Shown: positions 7,437 to 17,268, counted from the stretch's first letter. The stretch is 64,000 nucleotides of DNA from Deinococcus deserti VCD115 (GCF_000020685.1 NC_012527.1:24001-88000); one strand, 5' to 3'. Translations and numbers: made by a program. The notes: generated from the letters alone by a model not told the origin.

Positions 7437-8870
7437 ATGACCCAGAACACAGCTGGCCCTGAGCAGGTCCACCGGGACGTCATCGTGATCGGCGCAGGAC
7501 AGGCCGGCGGTCCGCTTGCCGGTGCTCTGGCCAGAAGCGGCCGATGTGTCTCCCTGATTGAGAGGCTTCACGTGGGCGGCACCTGTGTCAACGAGGGCTG
7601 CACCCCGACCAAGACGATTATTGCCAGCGCACGCGTGGCCCATCTGGCACGTCAGGCAGAACAATACGGCGTGAATACCGGGGCCGTGAGCGTGGATTTT
7701 GGACGTGTCCAGGCCCGCAAGAACGCGGTGGTTGAAAGCTTCCGGTCTGGAAGTGTCAGCGGACTGCAGGAGGCTGGAGTCGAGGTCATCATGGGCCACG
7801 CGCGTTTTGCCAGTTCACACAGCGTGGTCGTGACCAACAGGGCCGGGACTCCGCAGGAGATTCACGCGCCTCTGGTGTTCATTAATACCGGCACCCGGCC
7901 GCGCTGGCCCGACATTCCCGGGCTGCGGGACTGCGGGGCGCTGGACTCGACCGGGCTGCTCAACCTTGGCGTGCAGCCTGAACACCTCGTGATCCTCGGC
8001 GGCGGCTATATCGGTCTGGAGTTCGGTCAGGTGTACGCACGTCTTGGAAGCCGGGTCACCATCGTGGAGCAGGCAGAGCGTCTGGCCATCAAAGAGGACC
8101 TGGACGTGGTCGCGGCACTCACAGATGCCCTTTGTGAAGACGGAGTCGAATTTCATTTCGGCCAGAAAGCAGCGGGGGTCCGCCGGACTCCAGCGGGCAT
8201 CGAACTGACCCTGGCAGGCCCCCAGGGCAAGCAGATCCTGGCAGGGTCGCATCTGCTGGTAGCCGCAGGCCGCACGGCAAATACAGATGACCTGAACCTC
8301 GCGGCTGCTGGCGTGGAGACCGACGATCACGGAAACATTGTCGTTGATGAACACCTGCGGACCAACGTCGACGGCATTTATGCGCTGGGCGACGTGAAAG
8401 GTGGGCCAGCGTTCACGCATATCTCCTATGACGATTTCCGCATCGTGCGTGACGCTCTGCTGCACGGGCGGCACAGATCAGTCCACGACCGCCTGGTACC
8501 CTACACGGTGTTTACCGACCCGCAGCTGGCCCGGGTAGGGCTGAATGAGACCCAGGCGCGTGAGAAGGGCCTCCGGGCGCAGGTCTATACCCTGCCTATG
8601 TCGCGTGTGGCACGGGCCATCGAGACCGGCGAAATCCGTGGCCTGATGAAAGCCATCGTGGACGAGGAGACTGACCTGATCCTGGGCGCCACTGTCCTGG
8701 GTGTGGATGGCGGAGAAGTGCTCAGCGTGCTTCAGATGGCCATGATGGGGGGGGTCAGCGCAAGTGCTGTACGCGACGGCGTGTTCTCCCACCCCACCCT
8801 GAGTGAATCCCTGAACAACCTGTTCATGGGAACGCCGGTTTCCGTCGAGCCAGAGCAGGCCGCGCGCTGA
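7437..8870 (+). CDS. FAD-dependent disulfide oxidoreductase, mercuric-reductase-like
   Basis: A class I pyridine-nucleotide disulfide oxidoreductase of 477 aa. The FAD-binding GAGQAGGPLAGALA is at about residues 19-32. The redox-active disulfide GGTCVNEGCTPTK is at about 48-60. A second Rossmann loop, LGGGYIGLEFGQ, binds NAD(P)H, and the FAD-contact YALGDVKGGPAFTH and a dimerisation domain follow. The pattern is closest to the MerA/Lpd branch. It lacks the N-terminal heavy-metal domain, and the C-terminus (PVSVEPEQAAR) has no vicinal Cys pair, so real mercury reduction is doubtful. No mer genes are nearby. It is probably a general NAD(P)H-dependent reductase. Confidence 0.85.
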   Translation: MTQNTAGPEQVHRDVIVIGAGQAGGPLAGALARSGRCVSLIERLHVGGTCVNEGCTPTKTIIASARVAHLARQAEQYGVNTGAVSVDFGRVQARKNAVVESFRSGSVSGLQEAGVEVIMGHARFASSHSVVVTNRAGTPQEIHAPLVFINTGTRPRWPDIPGLRDCGALDSTGLLNLGVQPEHLVILGGGYIGLEFGQVYARLGSRVTIVEQAERLAIKEDLDVVAALTDALCEDGVEFHFGQKAAGVRRTPAGIELTLAGPQGKQILAGSHLLVAAGRTANTDDLNLAAAGVETDDHGNIVVDEHLRTNVDGIYALGDVKGGPAFTHISYDDFRIVRDALLHGRHRSVHDRLVPYTVFTDPQLARVGLNETQAREKGLRAQVYTLPMSRVARAIETGEIRGLMKAIVDEETDLILGATVLGVDGGEVLSVLQMAMMGGVSASAVRDGVFSHPTLSESLNNLFMGTPVSVEPEQAAR

Positions 8871-9106
8871 GCGCAGGTCACGTTCACATCATCGGCGCGC
8901 TACCCAGGCGGGAATGTTAGGCAAAGAATGTTGCAAACCATCTGGCTGATGACTCCGGCAGGGATCGTCCGCCACGTCAGGGAAAGCTGCGGCTGTCGTG
9001 CAGGACAACCGGTGCCTTTTAGGATGAGACGCTCAGAAGAGCGGGGGGACCGGCTCTGATCCATTAGCGTCGTGGGCTAAAAAGCGGCGCAAAAGCACAG
9101 CGGCGT

Positions 9107-9118
9107 TACACTCCAAGG
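9107..9118 (+). promoter_or_regulatory. Leaderless-type -10 element (TACACT)
   Basis: TACACT (9107-9112), then CCAAGG and the ATG at 9119. The AAGG could act as a weak ribosome site. Confidence 0.5.
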
Positions 9119-11323
9119 ATGACCAGTTCCCGTCAGCCGTCCCGGGGAATGTGCCGCGCCTGTGGTTACGTCGGCACTAAAGCCAGCATGACCAAACATC
9201 AAGCCGGGTGTGCCTCCAGGCAGGCACCAGGCGGGACAACCCACGACGTGTTCCGGTGCCGCATCAGCGGAGCTGACCTTCCAGCGTACTGGCTGGATGT
9301 CGAACTGACGCCCAAGGCCACTCTGGATGACCTGGACCGTTTTCTGCGCGACATCTGGCTGGAATGCTGCGGTCACCTGAGCAGCTTCACCATCGGTCCG
9401 CACGACAACGGCGACTTTGGCTCGTTCAGAGCATCCAGGCGGACCAGGCAGCCTTCGCTGGCCGAACTTGACCTGCACCCTGGCGATAAGTTCGGTTACA
9501 CCTACGATTTCGGCAGCAGTACCAACCTGACTGTGCAGGTTCAAGCTTACGAGTCAGTAAGCGGCGAGGCGACCGACAGGATCAAGTTGCTTGCGCGGAA
9601 CCTGCCTCCAATCAGCGTATGTTCTCTCTGTTCGAAACCGGCCAAATGGGTCCACACCTGGGAGTCTGACGACGCCACAGGTGGCCCGCTGTTGTACTGC
9701 GGCTCGCATGGCAAGAAGACCCGTGATGAGCAATTACCGGTCGTCAACTCACCGCGCATGGGAGTGTGCGGCTATGAAGGTGGGAGTGACGAGAGCTGGC
9801 CGCCCCATCCATCGAAGCTGACCGCCGAGCACTCACCCTCAGAAGCGGAGCTGCCAGCCCACACCACGAGTCAGGACACCACGCCCGCCGGGAACAGGAG
9901 CCTTCTGGAACAGGATGGCCTTGATGAGGCCTTGCTGGCCTACGTCGAGACGCTGCCATTGCAGACTGAAACAGTCTGGCTGGTGGCCATTCAGGAGATG
10001 CCTGCCATCCTGCCTCCAGAAGAGGGTAGAGCGGCAGTGGTTCTGGTGGTCGATGCTGCGAGTGGGCAGATCTTGACCAGCGAGGTGATGACCGACATCA
10101 CGACGCAGGCGGTACAGGAGGCAGTGCTCGAGACGATGCTGGCACCTGAAGCAGATGATATTAAGCCGCAACGTCCCGGCCAGATTTTTACTCTGGACGC
10201 AGAGCTGGCATTCTCGCTGCACACCACGCTGGCAGCACTGGGGATCAGGGTCGAGCGGCGGGACAGTCCCGAGCTTGAGGAATTGCTCGCCCACTTAAGA
10301 GATGAAGTCGGATCCGGGATGCGGGCCCTGGTCGAAGGTCAGCGTCCGCGTGCTTTCCTGCACGGCGTGCCTGATGTGGACGTCAGGAACCTGATAGAAA
10401 CCTTCGCGCGCTTCATGAAGGCAAAACCGTGGCGGAACTTTGCTCCAGACAAGCCGTTGCGGGCGAGCTGGACCAACCCAGACGGTACGTCCAGCCAGCT
10501 GTACGCGATGGTGCTCGGCGGCCTGGGTGAGGTGTACGGCCTGGCGCTGTATCCCGACTGGTTGAGTTACAACAAGCACGTCCTCAATAGCTTTCATCCC
10601 GAACTGGTGTTGCTAGCCACCGGCGGCTTGGAGAGCCTGACGTTGAGTCAGCGGGAAGAGATTCACCCGGAAGATTGGGAGAGGCTGCGGACAGCTGGCT
10701 TACCGGCCCGTGCTCAAGCTGGCCCAGCGCTGATCCGAATAGGGCTGACAGGGACTCAACCGCCGACCTTTCCTCTGCAGCCCCTGACAGAGGTGTTGAG
10801 GATTCTGTCAGAGCGTGCGGAGCGAAAAGCGAGCCCTGTGACGTCTTTGAAAGCTGAACTCGGCGGGGTCAGCGTGAAGTACCCGGCGGATCCGCGCGAT
10901 GAGCTGAGCGCTCAGGAGCGGAGTGGAAGTGTTCAAGTGCGGGTGAGGAGCAATGCTGGTCACTTCACGTATAACGCAGAGGTCGTCATGACCGGCCCTC
11001 CAGAGACGCTGGTGAGAAATGCCTTTGCCCAGGCCCGACGTCTCCTGGATCAGAAGCCAGGAGAAGGCAGAAATGTTTACCTCCCGTACCGCCTGGAGTC
11101 TGCTGGTCAGGCTCTAGAGAACAGCGGTTTCTTCGAAGATTTGCATGTTCTGATCTGGGAGAACCGCCCGGGCAGCCCAGCCCTTACTCTGGCGCACCTC
11201 GCGAGCATGGGCCCACTGATCGACGGGGAACTCGCAACGATTGAGGTCGCTCCTCAAGCGGCGGATGTTGCAGGCTTAACAGTGGAGTTGCAGGCGGTTG
11301 ATCCCGGGTCAGGTGTGTCTTGA
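9119..11323 (+). CDS. Plasmid pRiA4b ORF-3 family protein with added C-terminal domains
   Basis: A 734-aa multi-domain protein. Residues about 10-27 hold a C-x2-C...H-x4-C zinc finger (CRACGYVG...KHQAGC). Residues about 43-145 match the pRiA4b ORF-3 / IS1096 TnpR-like fold (YWLDVELTPKATLDDLDRFL, LDLHPGDKFGYTYDFGS). A second Cys cluster, CSLCSKPAKW...LYCGSHG, follows at about 170-200. From about residue 270 onward come two long alpha/beta domains with no named function that I can place. They include FARFMKAKPWRNF and YGLALYPDWLSYN, resembling uncharacterised domains found with this family. Function unknown. It is immediately followed by a family B DNA polymerase and may be co-transcribed with it. 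Confidence 0.75.
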   Translation: MTSSRQPSRGMCRACGYVGTKASMTKHQAGCASRQAPGGTTHDVFRCRISGADLPAYWLDVELTPKATLDDLDRFLRDIWLECCGHLSSFTIGPHDNGDFGSFRASRRTRQPSLAELDLHPGDKFGYTYDFGSSTNLTVQVQAYESVSGEATDRIKLLARNLPPISVCSLCSKPAKWVHTWESDDATGGPLLYCGSHGKKTRDEQLPVVNSPRMGVCGYEGGSDESWPPHPSKLTAEHSPSEAELPAHTTSQDTTPAGNRSLLEQDGLDEALLAYVETLPLQTETVWLVAIQEMPAILPPEEGRAAVVLVVDAASGQILTSEVMTDITTQAVQEAVLETMLAPEADDIKPQRPGQIFTLDAELAFSLHTTLAALGIRVERRDSPELEELLAHLRDEVGSGMRALVEGQRPRAFLHGVPDVDVRNLIETFARFMKAKPWRNFAPDKPLRASWTNPDGTSSQLYAMVLGGLGEVYGLALYPDWLSYNKHVLNSFHPELVLLATGGLESLTLSQREEIHPEDWERLRTAGLPARAQAGPALIRIGLTGTQPPTFPLQPLTEVLRILSERAERKASPVTSLKAELGGVSVKYPADPRDELSAQERSGSVQVRVRSNAGHFTYNAEVVMTGPPETLVRNAFAQARRLLDQKPGEGRNVYLPYRLESAGQALENSGFFEDLHVLIWENRPGSPALTLAHLASMGPLIDGELATIEVAPQAADVAGLTVELQAVDPGSGVS

Positions 11324-11411
11324 TTTCTTTGCTGCTCTGTACGCGGCTGGAGCAAGCGGTGCCGTTCCACTACGCCGGAAATTGAGTCTGCGGCCTGCTG
11401 ACCTCCCCTTT

Positions 11412-13709
11412 ATGCCTGAGCTCCCGGACGCGACACTCTCTGGACACGACCCGACACCGGGTATTGTGTCTGTTCACGCGACCATGAATGGTCAGGCGCT
11501 GGTGTGGCGCCGCACCCCGGATGGCGTGATTCTGGAACGTGACTCGTTCAGGCCATGGGTCTACGCGCGCAACCTTGACGATCTGCAGCATCTCGGCGAA
11601 CAGCTTTCCGTTGACGACGCAGCGGCGCCACTGAGCGTCGAGACACTCCAGGGCCCACCCGGCAGTTACCGTTACCTGCTGACTGCGCGCGACGGCCGGA
11701 CGCTGCATCAGGCCATCCTGTACGGCTCGCGCCTCCGCAGGGCGCCCGCCAGCAGGATTCAGGATCTGGGGTATATCGCTCCAGGCGTCACCGAGCAGTA
11801 CCTCATGGCGTCAGGCCGGACGTACTTCAAAGGCCTGCAGTACGACGACCTGCATCGCCTGCAGTTTGACCTGGAGACCACCAGCCTGACCCCGGACACC
11901 GGGCGCATCTTCATGATCGCCGTGCGCGACACCCGGGGGCTGCGCACTTTGCTCGAAGCGCGCCGCCCGGCGCAGGAAGCCGACATGATCCGCTCCCTGG
12001 TGCAGCTCATTCGGGAGCGTGACCCGGACGTGATTGAAAACCACAACATCCACCGCTTTGACCTGCCGTTTCTGCATTACCGCGCGCAGGTGCATGGCAT
12101 TCCCCTGAACTTCGGCCGCACAGGAGGAACACCGGAAATCTGGCAGGTTTCGGACGGTTCGCGGCAGCAGTGGCTGTGCTCAGGCCGCGAGATTATGGAC
12201 ACGCTTGATGCGGTCCGACGGCTCGGCCTGCCATCGGCGGGTCTCAAAGCTGCCGCGCAGCACTTCGGGCTTGCTCCTGAAGGACGGGTCTATTTGGAAG
12301 GCTCAGCCATTGTCGACACTTACCGGGATGATCCGAACACGGTGAGGCGCTATGCACATCAGGATGTCGAGGAGGTCGACGCTCTTTCCAGGAAGGTTCT
12401 GGCGTCCTCGTTTGCTCTGGCGCGCATGGCGCCGCGACCCTTTCACCGCCTGCCGACTGCCGGACCTGCCACTGGCGTGCTCGAACCCATGCTGATCCGG
12501 GCTTACCTGAGAGCGCGGGCGGCGCTACCGGCCAGGGAAAGCGCGGTTGAAGAACCGCACCGGGGCGGAGCGGTTCACCTGTTCGTCGAAGGCGTCATCA
12601 ACCATGTCGTCAAGGCGGACGTGGCCAGCATGTATCCCAGCCTGATCCGCTCGGAGCGCATCGGACCGGCCAGGGACCACCTGGGAGTCTTTCTGCACCT
12701 GATGGACCGGCTGACTGCCCTCAGGCTCGAGCACAAGGCGGCGGCGCGGCGCGGGGAAAGTGGTGAGCACGACGCCATGCAGAGCGCCATGAAGCTGATT
12801 GTGAATGCCGGGTACGGATACCTGGGTGCTGGGCGGCTCTCCCTGTTTGCTGACCGGGCGGCGGCCGACCGCGTGACAAAGAGGGGAAGAGAAGTCCTGG
12901 CCACGGTTCTTCGTGGCCTGAAACAGCGCGGGGTGACCCTGATTGAAGCAGACACCGACGGGGTGTACTTTGCTACGCCTTCGGCATGGTCCGAACACGA
13001 AGCGCGCGCGCTGATCAGTGAGGTGAGTGGCCTGCTTCCTGCCGGCGTCACCCTGGAATTTGACGGCAGGGCGCAGGCCATGCTCAGTCATGAAGTCAAG
13101 AATTATGCCCTGCTCCGGTACGACGGTACTCTGGACGTGAGCGGGGCAGCCTTCGAGTCGAGTCGAAGTGAGGAATACGGGCGGGGCTTTCTTCAGCGTG
13201 CCCTGACATACCTGCTGAAAGGAGACGTTGCCGGAGTCCACCGCACTTTCCAGGACACCATGACCGCCTTGGAGACCCGGCAGTTCCGGAATGAGGATGT
13301 GGCCCGTCGCGTGCGCATGACCAAAAGCATGGAGGCGTACCGCCTGAGCCGAGAGGCACGGAAAGACAGCGTGTACGAGGCTCTTCTTGCTTCAGGCTAT
13401 AGCTGGCAGGTCGGGGACCGGATCCGCGTGTATCACCGGTCAGCACAAGGACTCCGGGTCCTGGAGAACCCGCTGGACTGTGACTACGACATCCGGCACT
13501 ACACGGGACAGCTGCTGACCGGCTATGCTTCGCGCCTGCGCAAGGCGTTCAGACCCGAAGAGTTCACGCAGGTGTTTCCCCAGGGGCATCAGCCAGGACT
13601 GTTTGATCTCCCGCTGCATGCGATTCACACCATCTGGAGGCCCGTTGTCGCGCCCGAAGTGGTGCTGGGAGAGCCTGATCCGGACTTTAATCCGAAACAG
13701 GGGAGATGA
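11412..13709 (+). CDS. Family B DNA polymerase with 3'-5' exonuclease
   Basis: A DNA-templated polymerase with proofreading. Exonuclease motifs: FDLETTS (Exo I), NHNIHRFDLPF (Exo II) and YAHQDVEEVD (Exo III). Polymerase motifs: DVASMYPSL (motif A), KLIVNAGYG (motif B), EADTDGVYF (motif C, the two catalytic Asp) and KNYALL (the KxY element). All key residues are present, so it should be active. The 765 aa from ATG 11412 suit a Pol II/PolB-like bacterial enzyme. The frame opens at a TTG (11298), but that part overlaps the previous gene and looks like translated spacer. The role is probably repair or lesion bypass rather than replication. Replicative enzymes in bacteria belong to family C. Confidence 0.88.
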   Translation: MPELPDATLSGHDPTPGIVSVHATMNGQALVWRRTPDGVILERDSFRPWVYARNLDDLQHLGEQLSVDDAAAPLSVETLQGPPGSYRYLLTARDGRTLHQAILYGSRLRRAPASRIQDLGYIAPGVTEQYLMASGRTYFKGLQYDDLHRLQFDLETTSLTPDTGRIFMIAVRDTRGLRTLLEARRPAQEADMIRSLVQLIRERDPDVIENHNIHRFDLPFLHYRAQVHGIPLNFGRTGGTPEIWQVSDGSRQQWLCSGREIMDTLDAVRRLGLPSAGLKAAAQHFGLAPEGRVYLEGSAIVDTYRDDPNTVRRYAHQDVEEVDALSRKVLASSFALARMAPRPFHRLPTAGPATGVLEPMLIRAYLRARAALPARESAVEEPHRGGAVHLFVEGVINHVVKADVASMYPSLIRSERIGPARDHLGVFLHLMDRLTALRLEHKAAARRGESGEHDAMQSAMKLIVNAGYGYLGAGRLSLFADRAAADRVTKRGREVLATVLRGLKQRGVTLIEADTDGVYFATPSAWSEHEARALISEVSGLLPAGVTLEFDGRAQAMLSHEVKNYALLRYDGTLDVSGAAFESSRSEEYGRGFLQRALTYLLKGDVAGVHRTFQDTMTALETRQFRNEDVARRVRMTKSMEAYRLSREARKDSVYEALLASGYSWQVGDRIRVYHRSAQGLRVLENPLDCDYDIRHYTGQLLTGYASRLRKAFRPEEFTQVFPQGHQPGLFDLPLHAIHTIWRPVVAPEVVLGEPDPDFNPKQGR

Positions 13710-14035
13710 GGTTCAACCCACTCGCTGCTGTGTTCTGCGGGGGACCGACCGGCACTGGTCACGGGGCAGTGGCGAGGCCGTCTCATGTCTGGGGCAGCGT
13801 CTACGCTTTCTACCCCTATGGCGCGAGCAGCCACCGCAAATTCCGTGTCCGGAACCTAAATTTTTCGAGTCCCGTGGCCGACGGCTGCGGGCACAGGAAG
13901 CGTGATGCACAGCCTTTCTAACTCCTGGGCTGGTGTAAACGGTACCGGGTCGGCCACGATCTCGTGGGCTGATGGCTCGCCATGCTGAAGCGGCGCTGAG
14001 ACTGCGTCCATGACAAATTCCGGTTGTCCCTGGAT
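13710..14035. other. Convergent intergenic region
   Basis: It lies between the polymerase (+) and a response regulator (-). A 71-aa frame at 13706-13921 starts with an ATGA overlap on the polymerase stop but has no family signature, so I do not call it. No clear terminator was found. Confidence 0.35.
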
Positions 14036-14458
14036 TCAGGTATCCGAGAGGTTGAGCTTGCTCCACCAGAAATCAAGGGTGGAGTGCACTGCATCCGTAA
14101 ATTCGCTCAGGCCCACAGGCTTGGTCAGATAGGCGTTGGCGCCCGCCTGCAGACTGCGTTCGACATCGGCGGGCACACTGGAGCTGCTGAAGACCACCAC
14201 CGGCAGGTCCAGTGTGCCTGCGTCATGCCGCACTTCATTCAGTACTTCCACCGCACTTTTGCGCGGTGTATTGCCGTCAAGCAGTATCAGATGCGGGCGG
14301 GGCGCGTCTGCATACAGGCCCTCCCCTCGCACGAACTGCAGAGCTTCCACCCCGTCGTTGACCACATAGAGGGTGACGTTCGGGCGAAACTCCTCCAGCG
14401 CGACTTCCATGAGGACGACATCTGCAGCGTTGTCTTCCACCATCAGGACGTTAAACAC
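14036..14458 (-). CDS. Single-domain response regulator (Rcp1-like)
   Basis: A receiver domain without an output domain (140 aa). Acidic pocket E8/D9 (VEDN), phospho-acceptor D61 (ILLDGNTP), S91 (VFSSSS) and K113 (YLTKPV) are all in place. The usual D-L/I-N-M-P box here reads DGNTP. It starts at GTG 14458 inside the last codons of the upstream histidine kinase (8-nt overlap), so the two are translationally coupled and almost certainly partners. The frame is open further upstream, but that part lies within the kinase gene. Likely relays phosphate or controls a partner by protein contact. Confidence 0.87.
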   Translation of the reverse strand: MFNVLMVEDNAADVVLMEVALEEFRPNVTLYVVNDGVEALQFVRGEGLYADAPRPHLILLDGNTPRKSAVEVLNEVRHDAGTLDLPVVVFSSSSVPADVERSLQAGANAYLTKPVGLSEFTDAVHSTLDFWWSKLNLSDT

Positions 14459-17249
14459 CAGCAGCCTCCGTTTCTGTGAGGGGCAGCTGAAGCGTGAAAT
14501 GGAATGTGGTGCCCTCACCCGGGACGCTGTCGAGCCAGATCTGTCCACCATGGCGCTCGACAATCCGCTTGCAGAGGGCGAGGCCTACACCTGTTCCCTG
14601 GTAGCGGTCCCGGGTGTGCAGCCGCTGAAACACTGCAAAGATCCGGTCGAAATATTGCCGCTCAATTCCGATGCCATTGTCCTGAACCTGAAAATGTGCG
14701 GACTGGCCCTCAATCCGGGCACTGACATGGACCGCCGGCGCCACGCCGTCCCGGTGGAATTTGAGGCCGTTGCCGATCAGGTTCTGAAGCAGCTGACGGA
14801 ACTGCACCGCGTCGGCGTGCACTGCAGGCAGGTTGTCCCAGCTGACGGCCGCTCCATTGGCTTCAATGGTCTCCTCCAGGTCGCGGATCAGCGTAACCAT
14901 CACTTCATTGGGGTCGAGCCTCGAAACCTGATGATTTTCGGCGCGTACCCGCGAAAAATCAAGCAGGTCCTGCACCAGTTGCCCCATACGCCGTGCGGCG
15001 GCCACGGTAAATGTCATGTACTTCTCGGCTTTTTCGTCAAGCTGGCCCCCGTAGCGGCGGGCCAGGAGTTCGGTATAGCTCGTGACCGTGCGCAGCGGTT
15101 CCTGCAGGTCATGCGACGCGACATAGGCAAACTGTTCCAGGTCGCGGTTGGACCGCTCCAGTTCCTGGGTGCGCTCCCGGACACGCTGCTCGAGCGTCAC
15201 ATTCAGCGCACGCACCTCAGCCTCAGCGCGTTTCAGAACAGTGATGTCACCGACGATGCCCAGCATATGGCGGGCTCTGCCGTGCGGTTGCTTTTGAGCC
15301 TGGCCGCGCGTCCAGATCCAGCGCACCTCACCATCTGCGCGGCGGATGCGGCACTCAATATCCCAGGCCTCTTCCTGTTCCATGGCCCAGGTGAATTTGC
15401 GGTTCACATCCTCACGGTCCTCGGGAAGGACATGCTCCAGAAAGGTTTCGTAGGTCCAGTGGGGACGCCCCTGCGGATAGCCAAAGATCTCGTCGTGCCG
15501 GGGAGACTGTCTGAACGAATGATCGTGCAGGCTCATCTCCCAGTCCCCAAGCTGGGCGGCTTCCAGGGCAAACCGGAGTCGTCCCTGGCTTTCGCGCAGC
15601 GCCAGTTCTGCTTCCAGGCGCTCGGTGATGTCCGTGTGGACCCCAATCCACTCGCGCAGCGTACCGTCGTCGTCGCGGAGGGGAATGGCGCGCACATGCA
15701 TGTGCCGGAACATCCCGTCCGCCCGGCGCAGGCGGTACTTGGTCTCATAGGGCGTGCCGCTGCTGACAGCGTTTTGCCAGCTGTCCGCAGTTCGTGCACG
15801 GTCCTCCGGATGGACGGCGTCCAGCCAGCCCATGCCCAGCAGCTCGGGGCTCCGCTGGCCGGTGAACGCTGTCCACTGCGGTTGATCGTGATCAAAGGTG
15901 CCCTCAGGCGAACGGGTCCAGACAATCCGGCTGGTGGTTTCCACCAGCGAGCGGTACCGCTGAACGCTAATGCGCGAAACCTCGTACAGCCGCGCGCGCT
16001 CGATAGCCTGTGCACACTGGTCTGCCACGGACGTCATGAATGTCTGGTCGGCGCCGCTGAAGAGCCGGTCGTCACTGAAACTGAGCACCAGAACACCTGT
16101 GATCTGGTCACCGACACGCAGGGGCAGCCCGGCTCCGCTCCTGAACTGTTCACGCTGCCCCGCGAGGTGCGGGTAGCGTTCCAGGAGCTCCTGACTGGTC
16201 AGAAAATAGGGCTCGCCGGTGCGGGCAGTGTCTGTAACAGGGAGGGACATGGTCAGCGGAACCCGGCTGAACCGGCGTTCCATTTCCTCGCTATATCCGG
16301 CATGACCGAGCGCCTCCAGATAATCTTCAGAGTCGTCGATCAGCAAAGCCCCTCCAGCAGCGGCGCCCATAGCTGGCATCACTTCCGCCAGAGTGACGTC
16401 CAGCACAGCCTCCGGCGTCAGTGCACGTGCAAGGTCAGCAGTGACCCGGTGCAGCCGCTCGGTGTACTCCTCGGCGCGTTTGCGGTCGGTGATGTCATGA
16501 ATGACCGCCACCGTTGACCGGTATCCGGTCACCGGATCGACCACTGGAGAGACCGTCACACTGCCCCAGACCACCACGCCGTCTTTGCGGATGTACCGCT
16601 TCTCCAGGGTAAACGTACCGCCCTCACCGTTGACGAGCCTCGAAAAGAGGCCCACATTGTGCTGACTCAGGTCGTCCGGGTGGCTGACATCTCTGAATGT
16701 CAGGCCCCGCAGTTCAGCCTCGCTATATCCAAGGAAGCGCTCGATTGCTGGATTGACCTCCAGCCAACGGCCCTCGATGTCAACGCGCGCGACCCCCACG
16801 GCTGTGTTCTCGATAAGGGTCCGGTGGTCTGCCTCACGCTTGCGAAGTGCTGTTTCCGCGCGTACCTGTTCGGTCAGGTCGCGCAGTGACGCAATGAATG
16901 ATCTTGCACCCTGGATCTGGACTTCATGGATGACCAGTTCGCAGGGAAAGATCTCGCCATCACGGCGCTGCGCCTCAAGCCGCAGACGCTGATACAGCAC
17001 TTTCGCTAATCCTGTTTCCAGATACCGGGCCATGCCGTGCTGATGGGCCGCCTGGAAAGCGGGTGGAATGATGAGCTCATTCATCGCCTGGCCCAGCGCT
17101 TCCTGACGTGTATAACCGAACGTCCGCTCTGCCGCAGGATTCCACTCGATCACCCGGCCATGCTGATCAATGCCGATAAACGCATCCAGCGCGACCGAGA
17201 GCAGGTCGCTGGTCAGCAGGTCGTTACCCTGGGAATTTGAGACGGTCAT
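14451..17249 (-). CDS. PAS/GAF sensor histidine kinase
   Basis: A cytoplasmic sensor kinase with no membrane segment. Rough domain order: PAS (res 10-130), PAS (140-260), GAF (270-430, starting RVTADLARALTPEAVLD), PAS (440-555), PAS (565-685), coiled coil (690-715), HisKA (phospho-acceptor in YVASHDLQEPLRT near residue 713) and HATPase (VQDNGIGIE and GTGVGLALCKRI boxes). The kinase core resembles the phytochrome-associated type. The ATG at 17249 is preferred because a TACAAT element lies 13 nt upstream; an alternative ATG is at 17264. Its stop overlaps the start of the response regulator. The signal sensed is not readable; PAS domains could bind small ligands or cofactors. Confidence 0.9.
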   Translation of the reverse strand: MTVSNSQGNDLLTSDLLSVALDAFIGIDQHGRVIEWNPAAERTFGYTRQEALGQAMNELIIPPAFQAAHQHGMARYLETGLAKVLYQRLRLEAQRRDGEIFPCELVIHEVQIQGARSFIASLRDLTEQVRAETALRKREADHRTLIENTAVGVARVDIEGRWLEVNPAIERFLGYSEAELRGLTFRDVSHPDDLSQHNVGLFSRLVNGEGGTFTLEKRYIRKDGVVVWGSVTVSPVVDPVTGYRSTVAVIHDITDRKRAEEYTERLHRVTADLARALTPEAVLDVTLAEVMPAMGAAAGGALLIDDSEDYLEALGHAGYSEEMERRFSRVPLTMSLPVTDTARTGEPYFLTSQELLERYPHLAGQREQFRSGAGLPLRVGDQITGVLVLSFSDDRLFSGADQTFMTSVADQCAQAIERARLYEVSRISVQRYRSLVETTSRIVWTRSPEGTFDHDQPQWTAFTGQRSPELLGMGWLDAVHPEDRARTADSWQNAVSSGTPYETKYRLRRADGMFRHMHVRAIPLRDDDGTLREWIGVHTDITERLEAELALRESQGRLRFALEAAQLGDWEMSLHDHSFRQSPRHDEIFGYPQGRPHWTYETFLEHVLPEDREDVNRKFTWAMEQEEAWDIECRIRRADGEVRWIWTRGQAQKQPHGRARHMLGIVGDITVLKRAEAEVRALNVTLEQRVRERTQELERSNRDLEQFAYVASHDLQEPLRTVTSYTELLARRYGGQLDEKAEKYMTFTVAAARRMGQLVQDLLDFSRVRAENHQVSRLDPNEVMVTLIRDLEETIEANGAAVSWDNLPAVHADAVQFRQLLQNLIGNGLKFHRDGVAPAVHVSARIEGQSAHFQVQDNGIGIERQYFDRIFAVFQRLHTRDRYQGTGVGLALCKRIVERHGGQIWLDSVPGEGTTFHFTLQLPLTETEAAGV

Positions 17250-17262
17250 ACAACCACAGGGC

Positions 17263-17268
17263 ATTGTA
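17263..17268 (-). promoter_or_regulatory. Probable -10 element (TACAAT) of the kinase operon
   Basis: TACAAT on the - strand, 13 nt before the ATG at 17249, giving a leader of only about 5-7 nt. It overlaps an alternative ATG at 17264, which argues against that start. Confidence 0.4.

Noticed and set aside
7437..8870. Mercury resistance determinant
   Set aside because: The protein lacks the heavy-metal domain and the C-terminal Cys pair of MerA, and no merR, merT or merP is nearby.
11298..11411. TTG start of the polymerase frame at 11298
   Set aside because: The extra 38 residues overlap the previous gene and look like translated spacer; the family N-terminus fits ATG 11412.
13855..13880. 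TTTTTCGAGTCCC resembling a tRNA T-arm
   Set aside because: No acceptor, D or anticodon stems can be built around it.
13706..13921. 71-aa frame overlapping the polymerase stop as ATGA
   Set aside because: The overlap geometry is attractive, but the sequence has no coding character or family.
14373..16517. 714-aa + strand frame opposite the PAS/GAF kinase
   Set aside because: GC-rich shadow; the - strand encodes unmistakable kinase domains.
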